DNA of 47,729 bases from contig HG738158.1 of NCBI GenBank assembly GCA_000499405.2, positions 1 through 47,729 on the forward strand. Reading direction: 5' to 3'. Each line of letters starts with the position of its first letter. Position 1 is the first letter of the stretch. Shown here piece after piece: positions 25,747-36,214 of the stretch. The notes beneath the pieces are model-generated. The model did no database searches, was not told where the DNA came from, and was given only the letters and a program-made list of their open reading frames with translations. Origin of the DNA: Onchocerca volvulus (Eukaryota; Nematoda; Chromadorea; Rhabditida; Onchocercidae). The position numbers and the translations under genes are program-made.

Positions 25747-26156
25747 CTACCTTGACAGTTTTAAATTCAAAACTCTGAAATTTAGAGAAGATAATAGCTC
25801 ATAAACATCTTAACAAGATCTAGGATTTTAGATATTTCAGGATTTTAAATTTCTTTCTTGTCACTGATCCTAGTTTTTCTAAGCTTATGTGTTATGTAAA
25901 TTCCAGACAAATTCTGAGATTTTTTTGATATTTTAATAATGCAAATAGAATTCCTCCTTCAAAACTACTATGAATTTCTTTTTATAGATCATCAAAGTTT
26001 ATAAAATTATTATCGTACAACGAATTTTTATTGAATTTAAATTCTCTATACTGTACTTGTATACTTTCTTCATTCAGATTATTTGCCACAATATGATGTG
26101 AAATTGTTGTTTATCTGAAAAATTCCTCCAAAAAAAAAAAAAATGATGGCGTAATA

Positions 26157-27168
26157 ATGGAAATTCAAAATATTGTTCGTGCTTGGTTAGCATTTACCGT
26201 ATTGCAACTTTTTGGTAATTTACAGCAATGCGTACATCGCAAAACTTTTTTAGAAGTCTTACTACGCCATAAAACTACTATAAGAGGTTAGTTATTAAAT
26301 AAAAATCAAAATTTAATATATAAATATATAGTAACAATTGTAAAAAAACAAAAATTGCTTGCATATTGCAACTTAAAAAAAAAAAAAAAAAACGCATTTC
26401 TCATTTTTTTTCATTTATTTTATTGACTATCATCTATATGTAAACTGAAGATGTGATTTTTTTGATTTTTTTTCATGATTTTTAGATACAACACCTATCG
26501 CAGCATCATTTTTTGTTCATTACTGGATAATACTATTACTGCGTCTGTTTGTAATTTATTATTTTGACTGTATTCCACTTCATATTTTTCATATAATTTG
26601 TTCGATAACATCGGCTATTTTTCTTGGCTTCGAAATTTTTTATGCTGAATTTTTGGAAAAATCAATCGCTATTTATATACAGATTGCTTTATCCGGTTAG
26701 AATTTTTGCTGAATTAAAAAGAAACAAACTTCGATTTGTCCGAATACCGTTGAATAGATTGACATGTAGAATATATGAAATCATTAGCTGAAAATTTGAT
26801 TACTTTCTATTGAAATGCAAAAAAAAGAAAAAAGACCTTTCATTAGTCGCAGAACTAATTATCAACAATCAAAGAAATAACTTTTTTTCGGATAATTGCA
26901 AACATTATTATTCGGAATGTTTGTCTTATTTCTTTTTAAATTATAGTGATAATTTGAAGAAAACCTTATGAACTTATTGAATTTTTAGTTCATTTTTCCA
27001 TCAGTTATTTCTTTACATTCTCGCTTTTAAGGTTGTACCGTATTGATTATTATATGTAGCTGGAAATACTTATTCGAAGTTACCGAAAAGCAAGAAAAAA
27101 GGCGAAAGAAACTGACTGCTGTACATATGATGGAGCATGATTATATGAATATCAAAAAGCAAAAGTAA
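26157..27168 (+). CDS. erg-28: ERG28-like ER membrane protein, three exons
   Basis: Exons 26157-26286, 26486-26695 and 27032-27168 join in frame (phases 1 and 1) to give 158 residues, against about 140 in human ERG28 (C14orf1). The N-terminus reads NIVRAWL...GNLQQ, corresponding to the human NVLRSWL...GNTLQS, and the four hydrophobic segments fall in the family's places (about 6-24, 49-67, 72-92, 97-125). The C-terminus KKQK fits a KKXX retrieval signal for the endoplasmic reticulum. In yeast ERG28 tethers sterol C4-demethylation enzymes. Nematodes do not make sterols de novo, and the C. elegans homologue erg-28 is reported to protect the SLO-1 BK channel during ER trafficking, so a trafficking role is the better guess here. 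The symbol follows that homologue. The start is the first ATG giving the conserved N-terminus. Confidence 0.83.
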
Positions 27169-27850
27169 TCAATAATACAGCTATTGGTTTTGTATTGATA
27201 ACAAAAAGGTAGAAATGAACGAGGAAAATGATCTTTCTAATTCTTCAGCTTTCTATGTTTAGATGTGAAACTCGAACAATGAGATTCCTCAGCATTAGCT
27301 CGAAATATCTTTGATTTTACTGGATAATTAATTTATATGGATGTATATATTAAAAGTAATATTCTTCTTTCATCGTTCCTTCTTTCGTCATATTTTATCA
27401 TATTTTCATTTTCTCCATTTCTTATACAAAACATTTGCGTATTCAGTTAGGGATTATGATAAAATTTAAAGATCATAGGATTATATGCAATAGAACACCA
27501 AGAAGTTCCTTAAAATGTAAAGTCTAAATATGTCGGTAAGGATTACATAAATTTCTCTAGATAACAGATAATAAATCATCCCATTTAGTTTTCCTCGTTG
27601 AATATACAAACAGTAGTTTAAAATGTTTAGATCGTAACCAACCAATAAAGTCAGAAGTATCTCCTCGATTTTAAAGCTCTTTTATGTCTATCAAGCATCT
27701 AATCATGTATTTTGCTATTCTGCAGTTGAAATATTGTTTAGTTTCCAAAAATGTTCTTTTACGAGATAAGAAATCGTTGCATAATATATGTACAGTGGAA
27801 TTTAGTATCACAAAAAAAAAAAACATCGTATTGCCTTTTAGTAGTAAATT
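27169..27850. other. Convergent intergenic gap between erg-28 and the THAP gene
   Basis: The two flanking genes point toward each other across this 0.7 kb. No coding exon is visible. The plus-strand open frame 27684-27932 overlaps the last THAP exon on the other strand and is its shadow plus AT-rich flank. Confidence 0.4.
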
Positions 27851-30150
27851 TCAACATATGCTTGCTGCATTCTCCAAAAGATTTTCCTCTTTTTCCAGAA
27901 CATTTTCCATAGTGTCGGATCCTTCTACCTAAGGAAAAAGCATATTTATATTAGGATATTCATATTTATTGGCATATTCATATTTATTTTCAGAGTTAAC
28001 GACAAGAGATATTTCTCATTGCTTTCGACTTAATCTCAACGGAATTAAATTTTACTAAAAATATTTTCTTGGGGCTTTTTTTTCTGAAAAAAAAAAAAAA
28101 AAAACTGACAGAAATTACGGCTATTAAGTTAATCTCTTTTTAAAATTAATTTATTGTAACATAAAGGCGAACATGAAGTTTAGAAATTAATAGCTGCAAG
28201 CTTTACCTGATTTCGTGTTGATTTAGCCACTCGTATCCGACGCTTAATAATCACAGTTTGGCCTGGTTTTATACCTACTGCTTCTACAAATGCTCGAGGC
28301 AAATGTTGCAATTTCATGCGTTTTTTCATACCCGTTACAGGATTCGTAAACATCACAATATTAGGCATGTCATCTTTTGATGTCCTTTTCTCCATTTCTT
28401 GAGTCTCTGATAACAAGATTTTTTCGGACGAACTATCTTGCGGGTTTTCAATAGTACCCTGATTGGTTTTCTAAAAAAAAAAATTGGATGAATTCATTAC
28501 ATTTTTATTCTCTATCAAGAAAATCATATCCGATCGCAGTCCAACATCAGGCAATGCATATGTAATAAAACTGTCTAGAATTTAGTTAAAATAAAAAGAC
28601 AGAAAAAATAACCTTGGTTTCATCTGAAAAGGATGCAACTTTTCGCCGTTTTCGTAAAATGGACGGCTTACATGCATGCAAACGTTCAGATGGTTCCGGT
28701 CGTGATACAGAAGGCTAAAATCATAATTAAATTCAATTTTTCATTGGTCAAAGCTTTAACAAACATACTTTCAATGTTTATTTTTTATTCATTTCTGCCT
28801 TGCCGTCAGTGATGCAAACTATTATTTCATCAAAGATGATAGCTCATCTTACATCTCAATAAATTACAGCAACCGTTGCGAGAAAACCTTTAATTACAGA
28901 AAAGGTAAAAAATTACTATTAAGCAGTAAAATGGCTATTTAAAAAAAAGAAAAAAAGAGCTATAACCATAATGACATCTTATAAACGGAATCGATGACAT
29001 GTTTTTTACGATAACCGACATATATCATCCCGAAAGAATTGAAACAAAATAAGTTCGAAATACGTGCCATTTCATCGAAATCATCATCATTAGCAAGACT
29101 TTCAAGGTATGTTAATGTTTTGGCAACAGGCTGTGATATCGAACGCTGTAAAAATAAATGAGGAGCGAAATCTTCATGTGATGGATCGTTGGAAGGTCGA
29201 CCTTGTCGAAAATGCACACTGCATACCTGTAAACCAGAACGAATGATAATAAATTAAAATAGATAATGGTATTGAGTAAATAAAAGTGGGTTTATTTTCT
29301 ATTTCATTTAACGAAAAATGATATGATTTGAGATACTACTAAGCCTCATTTTATAATTCGACATTTTGGGAACGATATTTCAGAATACTGGAAACATGCT
29401 TCTAGTACTTTTACATAGTTGAAGCGTCAATGAAATTTTAATCAAAAACAAAATGTTCCAAGAATTATGTGTTCCAAAATCCAATTGTTATTAAACGATT
29501 GATGATTAAGTTTCAAAAGAAAGTTCTAGCTGCTTGATTCATCTTTTTATTTACAGACAGATAATGTAACTCCACATAAATAAAAAAAATCAGTACGACG
29601 TCATGACAAACAAAATTTTGTTAGCTCTGGTTTAAAGTTGGTTTAAATACATGATTAAATTGGGTTAGAACTCAATTCTAGACTTAAGCTATTTAAATAC
29701 AGAATAAAGCTAGACAATAGTTCAGTTAAGAATGAGAATTAAAAGTTTGGGTTGAGGATCATACTTAAGTTCGAGATCTAATCTTCACTTAGAATTGTAT
29801 AACATATTATCGAGTATTAATCAGCAATATGATGTTTCATACTGCTGATTAATAATGTGATGTTTCCGCTACAAATTAAGAGAAAACAGTAACTTGATCG
29901 AAATTGTTCATGAGTATAGGTAAATAAGTTCGAAATAATCCTCCTAATAGGTTCATCATGTCATAACAAAGCAATTAGATTATACTAATATGGGGAAATA
30001 ACAAACCTTATCTTTGGGTGATAATTCTCGATCACCAATAGCACATAACCATTTCACACGTTTCAAACCTGGTTCACGTGGAATTCCGTAAAATCTCAAT
30101 GCTGGACCATTCGTACGCCGATACCAACCACAGAAAATACACTTTTCCAT
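27851..30150 (-). CDS. THAP-type zinc-finger protein, five exons
   Basis: Minus-strand exons are 30150-30007, 29226-28987 (3' edge uncertain, 28987-29020), 28714-28613, 28470-28207 and 27928-27851, about 275 residues. The N-terminus is a THAP finger. C4 and C7 (KCIFC), F20 with P24 (FYGIP), W34 (VKW) and a C50-x2-H53 pair (VCSVHF) fit the C2CH signature with normal spacing, and DFAPHLF at 67-73 stands for the AVPTIF box. Exon 3 carries a basic RKRRK, a possible nuclear localisation signal. The rest has no domain I know. THAP proteins are DNA-binding regulators, sometimes related to P-element-type transposases; no transposase core is visible here. Exon 4 has two exits: the strong donor cag|gtaaag leads to the acidic last exon ending ENAASIC, while read-through stops at 28180 after eight other residues. 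Confidence 0.8.
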
Positions 30151-31190
30151 TGCTTTTAAAATAAATTTATCACTCAATAAACCTTCGTAAACGATTATGA
30201 TATTGATTAACCGGTTGATTAATTGTTTATTACTTACTGATAAATTTTTTAATGATATTATCACATAAAATTACTTCAAATTGTAAAAATTTAAGATCCC
30301 AACTCCACGAAAGAAACGCACAAGTACGAAAGGCGGAATATTCGAAATGCTGCAACAATTAGAAAAATTGCAATAAACAGCATCTCTTTCGTTTCTCGGT
30401 AGCGTCAAAATCTATTTCGTGATGTAAGCGAAAATCGGAATTAATAATATCAAAATTTATATTTTCTGCCTATGTCATTGTTACAGTTCAGTTTTGATAC
30501 TTTTTGGTGGTCCAAATAAATTACTTTTTTGTTAATTACATTTCTTGAAACCTTTAAATTTTAAAATTTCGCCATCTTTTAATAGATATTCTTGATTAAT
30601 TATTAAAATTGATCAGTACATTATGCTATTTTTTAATGATATTTTTATATATGTACCGACGAGATAATTATTTTTTATTCTTTAATATCATATTTTTAAA
30701 TGAATCGTTTTACTCGTTTTATATTTTAATTCGAAAATCAAAAAAAATTTTTTTTTTGGAAGAAATGTTTGAAAATTTTCAAATAATAAATTTTTTTTTC
30801 CATTCGAATGAAAATAAATAGTAATTAAATATAAATAATAACTAACTATTGATGGTTTTTGTCATGTCAAGAAATACGAATCTTGATCTTCACTTTAAAA
30901 TTACCATCCTTCGATGTAATTGTATATGTAATCATAACTACCATCTCAAAATTATCATATTCCGATACAGCTATATATTAGGAAAATTGCTATTTTAAGA
31001 CTGCAATCGTGACTAACATTCTAAAATTATCATATCATATAATACATTTCGCTTATCATGCTTATCTGATATCCTATCTCTCAGTCTAATTGTTTATGAA
31101 GACTTAATAATTATTCATTTATCAGCTAATTAAAACTTGTCTATTCATATCAACTGCCATCTGACCAATATATATACCAAATGTTTTCTT
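30151..31190. other. 5' flank of the THAP gene and AT-rich intergenic DNA
   Basis: Nothing codes here that I can support. The minus strand just before the THAP ATG has ttttaaaag|ca, a weak possible trans-splice acceptor. The plus-strand open frame 30609-30821 consists almost only of F, I, N, K and Y codons and reflects base composition. Confidence 0.4.
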
Positions 31191-31520
31191 GCTTAAAAGT
31201 TCAGAATCCCCGGTGTTTTAGATCTCAAAGATTTTTTTCTCCATGAGATGTATAAGTTGACAAAAAAGATTCGTGTCCTAAGGAAAACACTTTTTTTCTT
31301 TTTTTTTTTCAGATTAAAAAAAAGAAAAAATACTAATTTCCTCTATATTAACATCGATTACTGAAATATTTTATTCTAATGGATAAATTTGAATCAATGT
31401 TAGATTGTCTATATCAGTGAATTTCGGATAAAAAGTTATGAAAGATGATTTGATGAATAAAAGATGAACCCCGGTTGTTTTTTGGTTAATAATTGATGTT
31501 TGAGAAATTTTATCGAACAG
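31190..31520 (+). repeat. Third, diverged copy of the segment at 32740-33050 and 42810-43120
   Basis: Read in order, the landmarks match the two later copies with many substitutions: ttagatctc, ctcc/cttcatgagat, a run of A with aagaaaaaa, the phrase tatcagtgaatt, then gatgaat.aaagatgaacc and ggtta. The whole 330 bp is collinear with the later copies, so this is an older relative of the duplicated upstream region. Confidence 0.6.
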
Positions 31521-31749
31521 AAAAAAAAAAAAAAAAAGAATGAAAGCGTATTCGACTATACTTTCAATAATAATAGATTAGAAAAAACTTTTTTTTTTTG
31601 AACTCTTTTTTTTTTTTTGCAACTTTTTTTTTTTGCGGTTAACTTGAGAATCAACCGACGAATGCAGAAAAATCGACAGTGAATATTTCTTTTCGGTAGT
31701 AATTACAGAATTAGACAGAAATCAGTTTAATCGAGAATACAGTTCAACC

Positions 31750-32090
31750 AATCAATAAAAAATGTTTTTTTTTAAGGGAAGCAGGAGCAGCAATATATCG
31801 GACTAGTCAACTGTCGAGTCCAAAGGGAAAATGGAGGGAAAAGAGGGGATGTTTATGGATAGTAGAGATGTAGGGATAGGAGTCATTGCACGAATAACAG
31901 AAGCATGAATAACAATATCTTATTATTATTACTAAAGCGGGAGAATGGGAGACAAAGATAAGGATTAGTAGATATGTACTTCTTGATGGGATGGAAAGAT
32001 AAAATTTATAGGTGATGAATTACGATCAATACAATGATTGATTATTGAATATATTTATATGATAATTTGTTTCAGTTTCTCGACCTTTTG
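31750..32090 (-). repeat. Possible retroelement 3' end or LTR remnant
   Basis: The sequence is purine-rich on the plus strand around 31775-31890 and differs in texture from its AT-rich neighbours. A short open minus-strand frame ends at 32050 just before it (...LVAKQKVEKLKQ). The corresponding place left of the second copy (42166) has different sequence, so this block is private to copy 1. Assignment to an LTR is an inference. Confidence 0.3.
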
Positions 32091-33783
32091 TTTTGCTACC
32101 AACTGTAAATTTTCTCTGGAATTATGGTCAATATCGGACCATTTGGTTGGGACTGCTTGATTAACACGAAATGAAGTGAATATTTCTCCTTTGATATTAC
32201 ATCAGATTTAGCTTTGATTTAGTTGAGTTCTTTGCCTTTCCCATTACTAGAGATTTGGTTTCTACTTCTACCTTCTCACTTCTTTCGATTAATTTTATCA
32301 AGAATCGTCGGAGCTTAATGACTGGTCTAATTCTTGTTCGTTTTGTTAGTATATTCTGTTCAATATCTAAATCGGTAATCTATTTTCTATAGTGATTTCT
32401 GATGTTCTAGATTGTCACCTATAGTTTTCAGCTATCGGAATCTTCTTTCGATTGCTTCGACTATTAGTTTTCACTCTCTATCATTCCTTTCGATGAAATA
32501 TAAATTCGTTACAAAGCGATTTTTTAACAGCGAATAACTTTTCATATTCTCTGGTTAGAACTCTTCTTATAACGTCATAATTCTTGCTTATAATGCATTT
32601 CCTCTAAAATAGATGAATAGTTAATTGAATTTTTGAATGTATAGGATTCTTTGAAGATGGATTTGTATAAATTGTTTCCATATGTGAAGCTGTGATGATA
32701 TTGCAATATATTCAGTGGACATTCCTCATTATTTTCTTAGATCTCTCTTAAAGATTTTCTCCTTTGTTTTCTCTTCATGAGATATGTTAGTCGACGAGAA
32801 TCTTCTTGTCTATGGAAAACATTTTTTTACGCGTTAAAAAAAAAGAAAAAACACTATTTTCCTTATAGTGAAATCGGTTATTGGAATTTTCTATTCATGA
32901 CAAATTTGAATTCATATTATATTATCCATATCAGTGAATTCTGGATTAAATTCAAGAAATCATGATGGATGGATTGATGAATACAAGATGAACCGGATGC
33001 TTTCCGGTTAGTGCTACTTTAGTTGTTAATGTTTTGAGGAATGTACCAAAAAGGTGAAAGAAATCGTTTTCGATCAAGTTTTTTATGTCATTTCAATGCA
33101 CAAAGTACTGCACTTTATTTTATATTTTGTAATGTCCCAACTTTTCATTTTACATCAAATATTCCTGATTAGACTTTTTATCTCTCTCCGTTCAATTATT
33201 TTCCGGTCCAACCATATTAGTTATTGTATGGACAGTTTAATCATTATTTAATCCTTTAATAATGTTTCAATTTTTTTTTTCTGTCATGATAAAACTTATT
33301 ATTCGATTCGATATTTATTTCATTCGAGATTTACAAAATGCAGATCTTAATTAAGTGTAAAAAATTTAAAAAAAAAGTTTCGTTTTAATTTTTTCAGAAT
33401 TATTTCTTAATAGAATAATCACGTACATACGTTATATGACATCATTTTCTCCTACATTTCTCTATTTTTGGACGGAGATTATGAGCAAATGTTGGAATGC
33501 TAATTTTTTCAAAGGCGAAATTCAAAAAGCATAAACTTCGAAAAAATATTTTAAATGACAAAACTGAAATAAATTATTCTTTCTTTCCCTAATTTTCATC
33601 TTTTTTTTACCATTTTTTCCCTTCCATTTTTGCCATTTGTTTATATCCAAAAATTTCAGAATGTGAAATTTCTCTCNCTCTCTCAAAAAAAAAAATTTCA
33701 ACATTTCCTTGTCTGTTATCACTGTTAGTTCTGTTTCGTGTGCTTACTATAGAATGAACATACATACCTGTTAAAACATTTAC

Positions 33784-33816
33784 CTGTTTGATTTCTACAT
33801 CCATTACTCTCCCAAA
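33784..33816 (-). other. Splice-site-bounded minus-strand micro-exon candidate (copy 1)
   Basis: On the minus strand an excellent acceptor (ttctttcag) is followed by 33 nt reading FGRVMDVEIKQ and then gtaaat, or with a later donor gtatgt (exon 33768-33816). FGRVMDVEIK resembles the first loop and strand of an RNA-recognition-motif domain. The same 33 nt are unchanged in copy 2. Further minus-strand GTAAGT donors lie at 33968 and 34417, also present in copy 2. I cannot build a full gene from these, so this is either a divergent gene running away from APMAP or chance. Confidence 0.25.
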
Positions 33817-34469
33817 CTGAAAGAATATATAATAACTGTTCATCATAAGGTTTTATAAGTTTTCTGATTATTTTAATGCCATAACTTTGACACTTTTATG
33901 ACTAAAAACCTATTTGATCTGATGGAAAAGTCTCGACAGACGATACAGGTCAAGAAAATTTTACTTACAAATTCGCACTTTTTTGTCATTTTCATTTTTC
34001 TTTTTTTCACTTTTTTCTTTATCCTTTTTATGCTATTTTGTTAGTTTTAATTTTGACAGTAGAATGATTTATCCGAATATTTATGTCAAAAAAAAAAAGA
34101 ATTTCTAAAAAATCAACTAACATCTTATATTCAGTAGTAATTTTACGTAGAACATCATATTGACGATCATGCAGATATTTTTCACAGAATGCTTTCTTCT
34201 TACCATATCATGGAAATAGAAGTGAGAATTCGTGGATGTCGAAATGATTGTCATAAAAATTCTCCTTCAGAATATTTTTGACAAAAGTTACTAAACATAT
34301 ACATGTATGAAGCCTTCGAATTTTGAATCTTCTTTATGATCGTTATTCATTATGATCATCAAATTAATGTGAAAATTTATTGTTTTCCAAATTACAGATC
34401 AAAAAAAGTGTACTTACAATTTGGTAATTTTTGGTTTCTCTTTTGGCAAGTTTTCAAAATTGATTTAAA

Positions 34470-36163
34470 ATGAATCGGTTTGTTTGTACTTTGTTTCTCA
34501 GTCGTTTTAATTTAAACTTGATTTTTTCTAAAAAAAGTTTGTGTAATTTGAAATTGTTTTTTTATTTATTATTCATAAAGAAATCCAATATTCCATCTTT
34601 TTCTCATGCGAAAAAAAGTGAGGAAATTTGATCTAAATCAAAAAGCTATTATTCTACTTTTTTCATATGCCAAAAAAAAAGTGCAAAATGTAGGCCAAGT
34701 AGAATGAACTAAATTGGTAGGGTCAAACAATTTGATCGAATAGATTGATAGCATTCGAATGATTCTGAAAATTGAAAAACTTAACAAATAATCTTTTTGC
34801 ATGAAAATATTATTTGTCAATATCATTTGCTTGGATATCATTATTATTGATAAAACTAGTTGTGTTGTATCTGGCCACACTCTGCTTGGCCGGCTCCAGC
34901 TAGTCTATATGAATAAAAATGTAAATGTTCGTTTGTTCAAAATTTTAGATCTCCGAAAGTTCATACTAATTGCTTTGAAAATTTGATACAACGTTGTATT
35001 CGAATATATGAATATTTTGATACACTTTTTATATACGCGCGTTGCTGCAACTTAATCTGATTAAGCTGAAAAAAACAAAAGAGAAAGCGCATATTTCTAG
35101 TATTCGGGAGAGAATTTGGTATTTTGTAATTTGATTTGTAGTTTGGTTGGATTGGAGATTGATTCTTACTATTATTATGATTCGGCTAGGTCAGCAATAG
35201 TAGATATGAGGAGGTTTTTTTGTGTCTTGCATTATAGAGATGAATCCTGTTGAGAGAGGGTTTGTTGATTGATGAAGAGTGATTCTTCGTAGCAAACAAT
35301 TATCAGAGAATATCCTGGCAAATTAATCTTTGGATTATTCTTTCCTTTGTTGCTGGTAGAGAAGACTGTTCAACTGAATTGTCGATTGTTGATATTGTTG
35401 AGTCGCTTTGAACTGTCGAATTGGAACTTCTAGAACTGCAAACAGTTGCTGTTGTTGCTTCGACATGTGTCATTGTAAAACTGTCACTCTGTCGGGTAGG
35501 AAAACTCCGAACTGAACTCTCCTGGACTCGAATTATCGAACTTGAATTGATTCCACTTCAAAACTCGAACATTTTAAATTCTTTCGAAGCTACTGCTTCT
35601 TTTCTGATTTCCAACATGTCGCCCTATCATTGGTTGATCTCACTTTATTTATCTATTGATTAAGCGTTTTGGCGGGAAACATATTTATCCTTATAGAGAA
35701 AAAAGTAGGTATGTCTGTATGTGAACATTTAAATACTCCTATTTAAATGCAACGTTGTGTCAAAATTTCAAATCATTCGATAAAGAACATAAAACATTGT
35801 GTCAAAATGAACAATGCGGAAAGTAGACGCGGTTAATGAAGAAAGCTTGGTCAATAAATTCAATCCGCTCATAAAGGCGTGATCAATAAATTCCATCCAC
35901 TCATGAGACGTGGTTAATGCAGAAAGTAGAAATAGTTAAGATATTCAATCTATTCATTTACTTTTACCTGTCATAGGTGTGACACGTAAAAAAAAAAAAA
36001 GTGTATCAATATAAAAAATCTATATAAAAACACGCGTCTATTCGCATACAGTGTTGTATCAAAATTTGAAAGCAATCGATGGGCACTTTCGCAAGTTTAT
36101 GATCCCTAACGAGGAAAATTTATATTTTTATTTATATAGATTAAAGCAGTACTTTTTTATCGT

Positions 36164-36214
<51 letters not shown>

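Noticed and set aside
32180..32400. Minus-strand coding-like text (contains RTRIRPVIKLRRFLIKLIE) as a gag N-terminus
   Set aside because: The composition suggests a retroelement, but the block does not connect in frame to a DUF1759 part and stops occur on both sides, so I did not annotate it as a gene.
32777..33251. Two plus-strand open frames (62 and 65 codons) repeated exactly at 42849-43323
   Set aside because: Exact conservation simply follows from the near-identical duplicated DNA. Their composition is AT-driven, and no splice or domain evidence supports them.
34861..34913. Helitron 3' end (GC-rich hairpin followed by CTAG before T)
   Set aside because: The hairpin-CTAG layout fits, but there is no matching 5' end or helicase, and the adjacent sequence is better explained by an inverted-repeat element starting at 34914.
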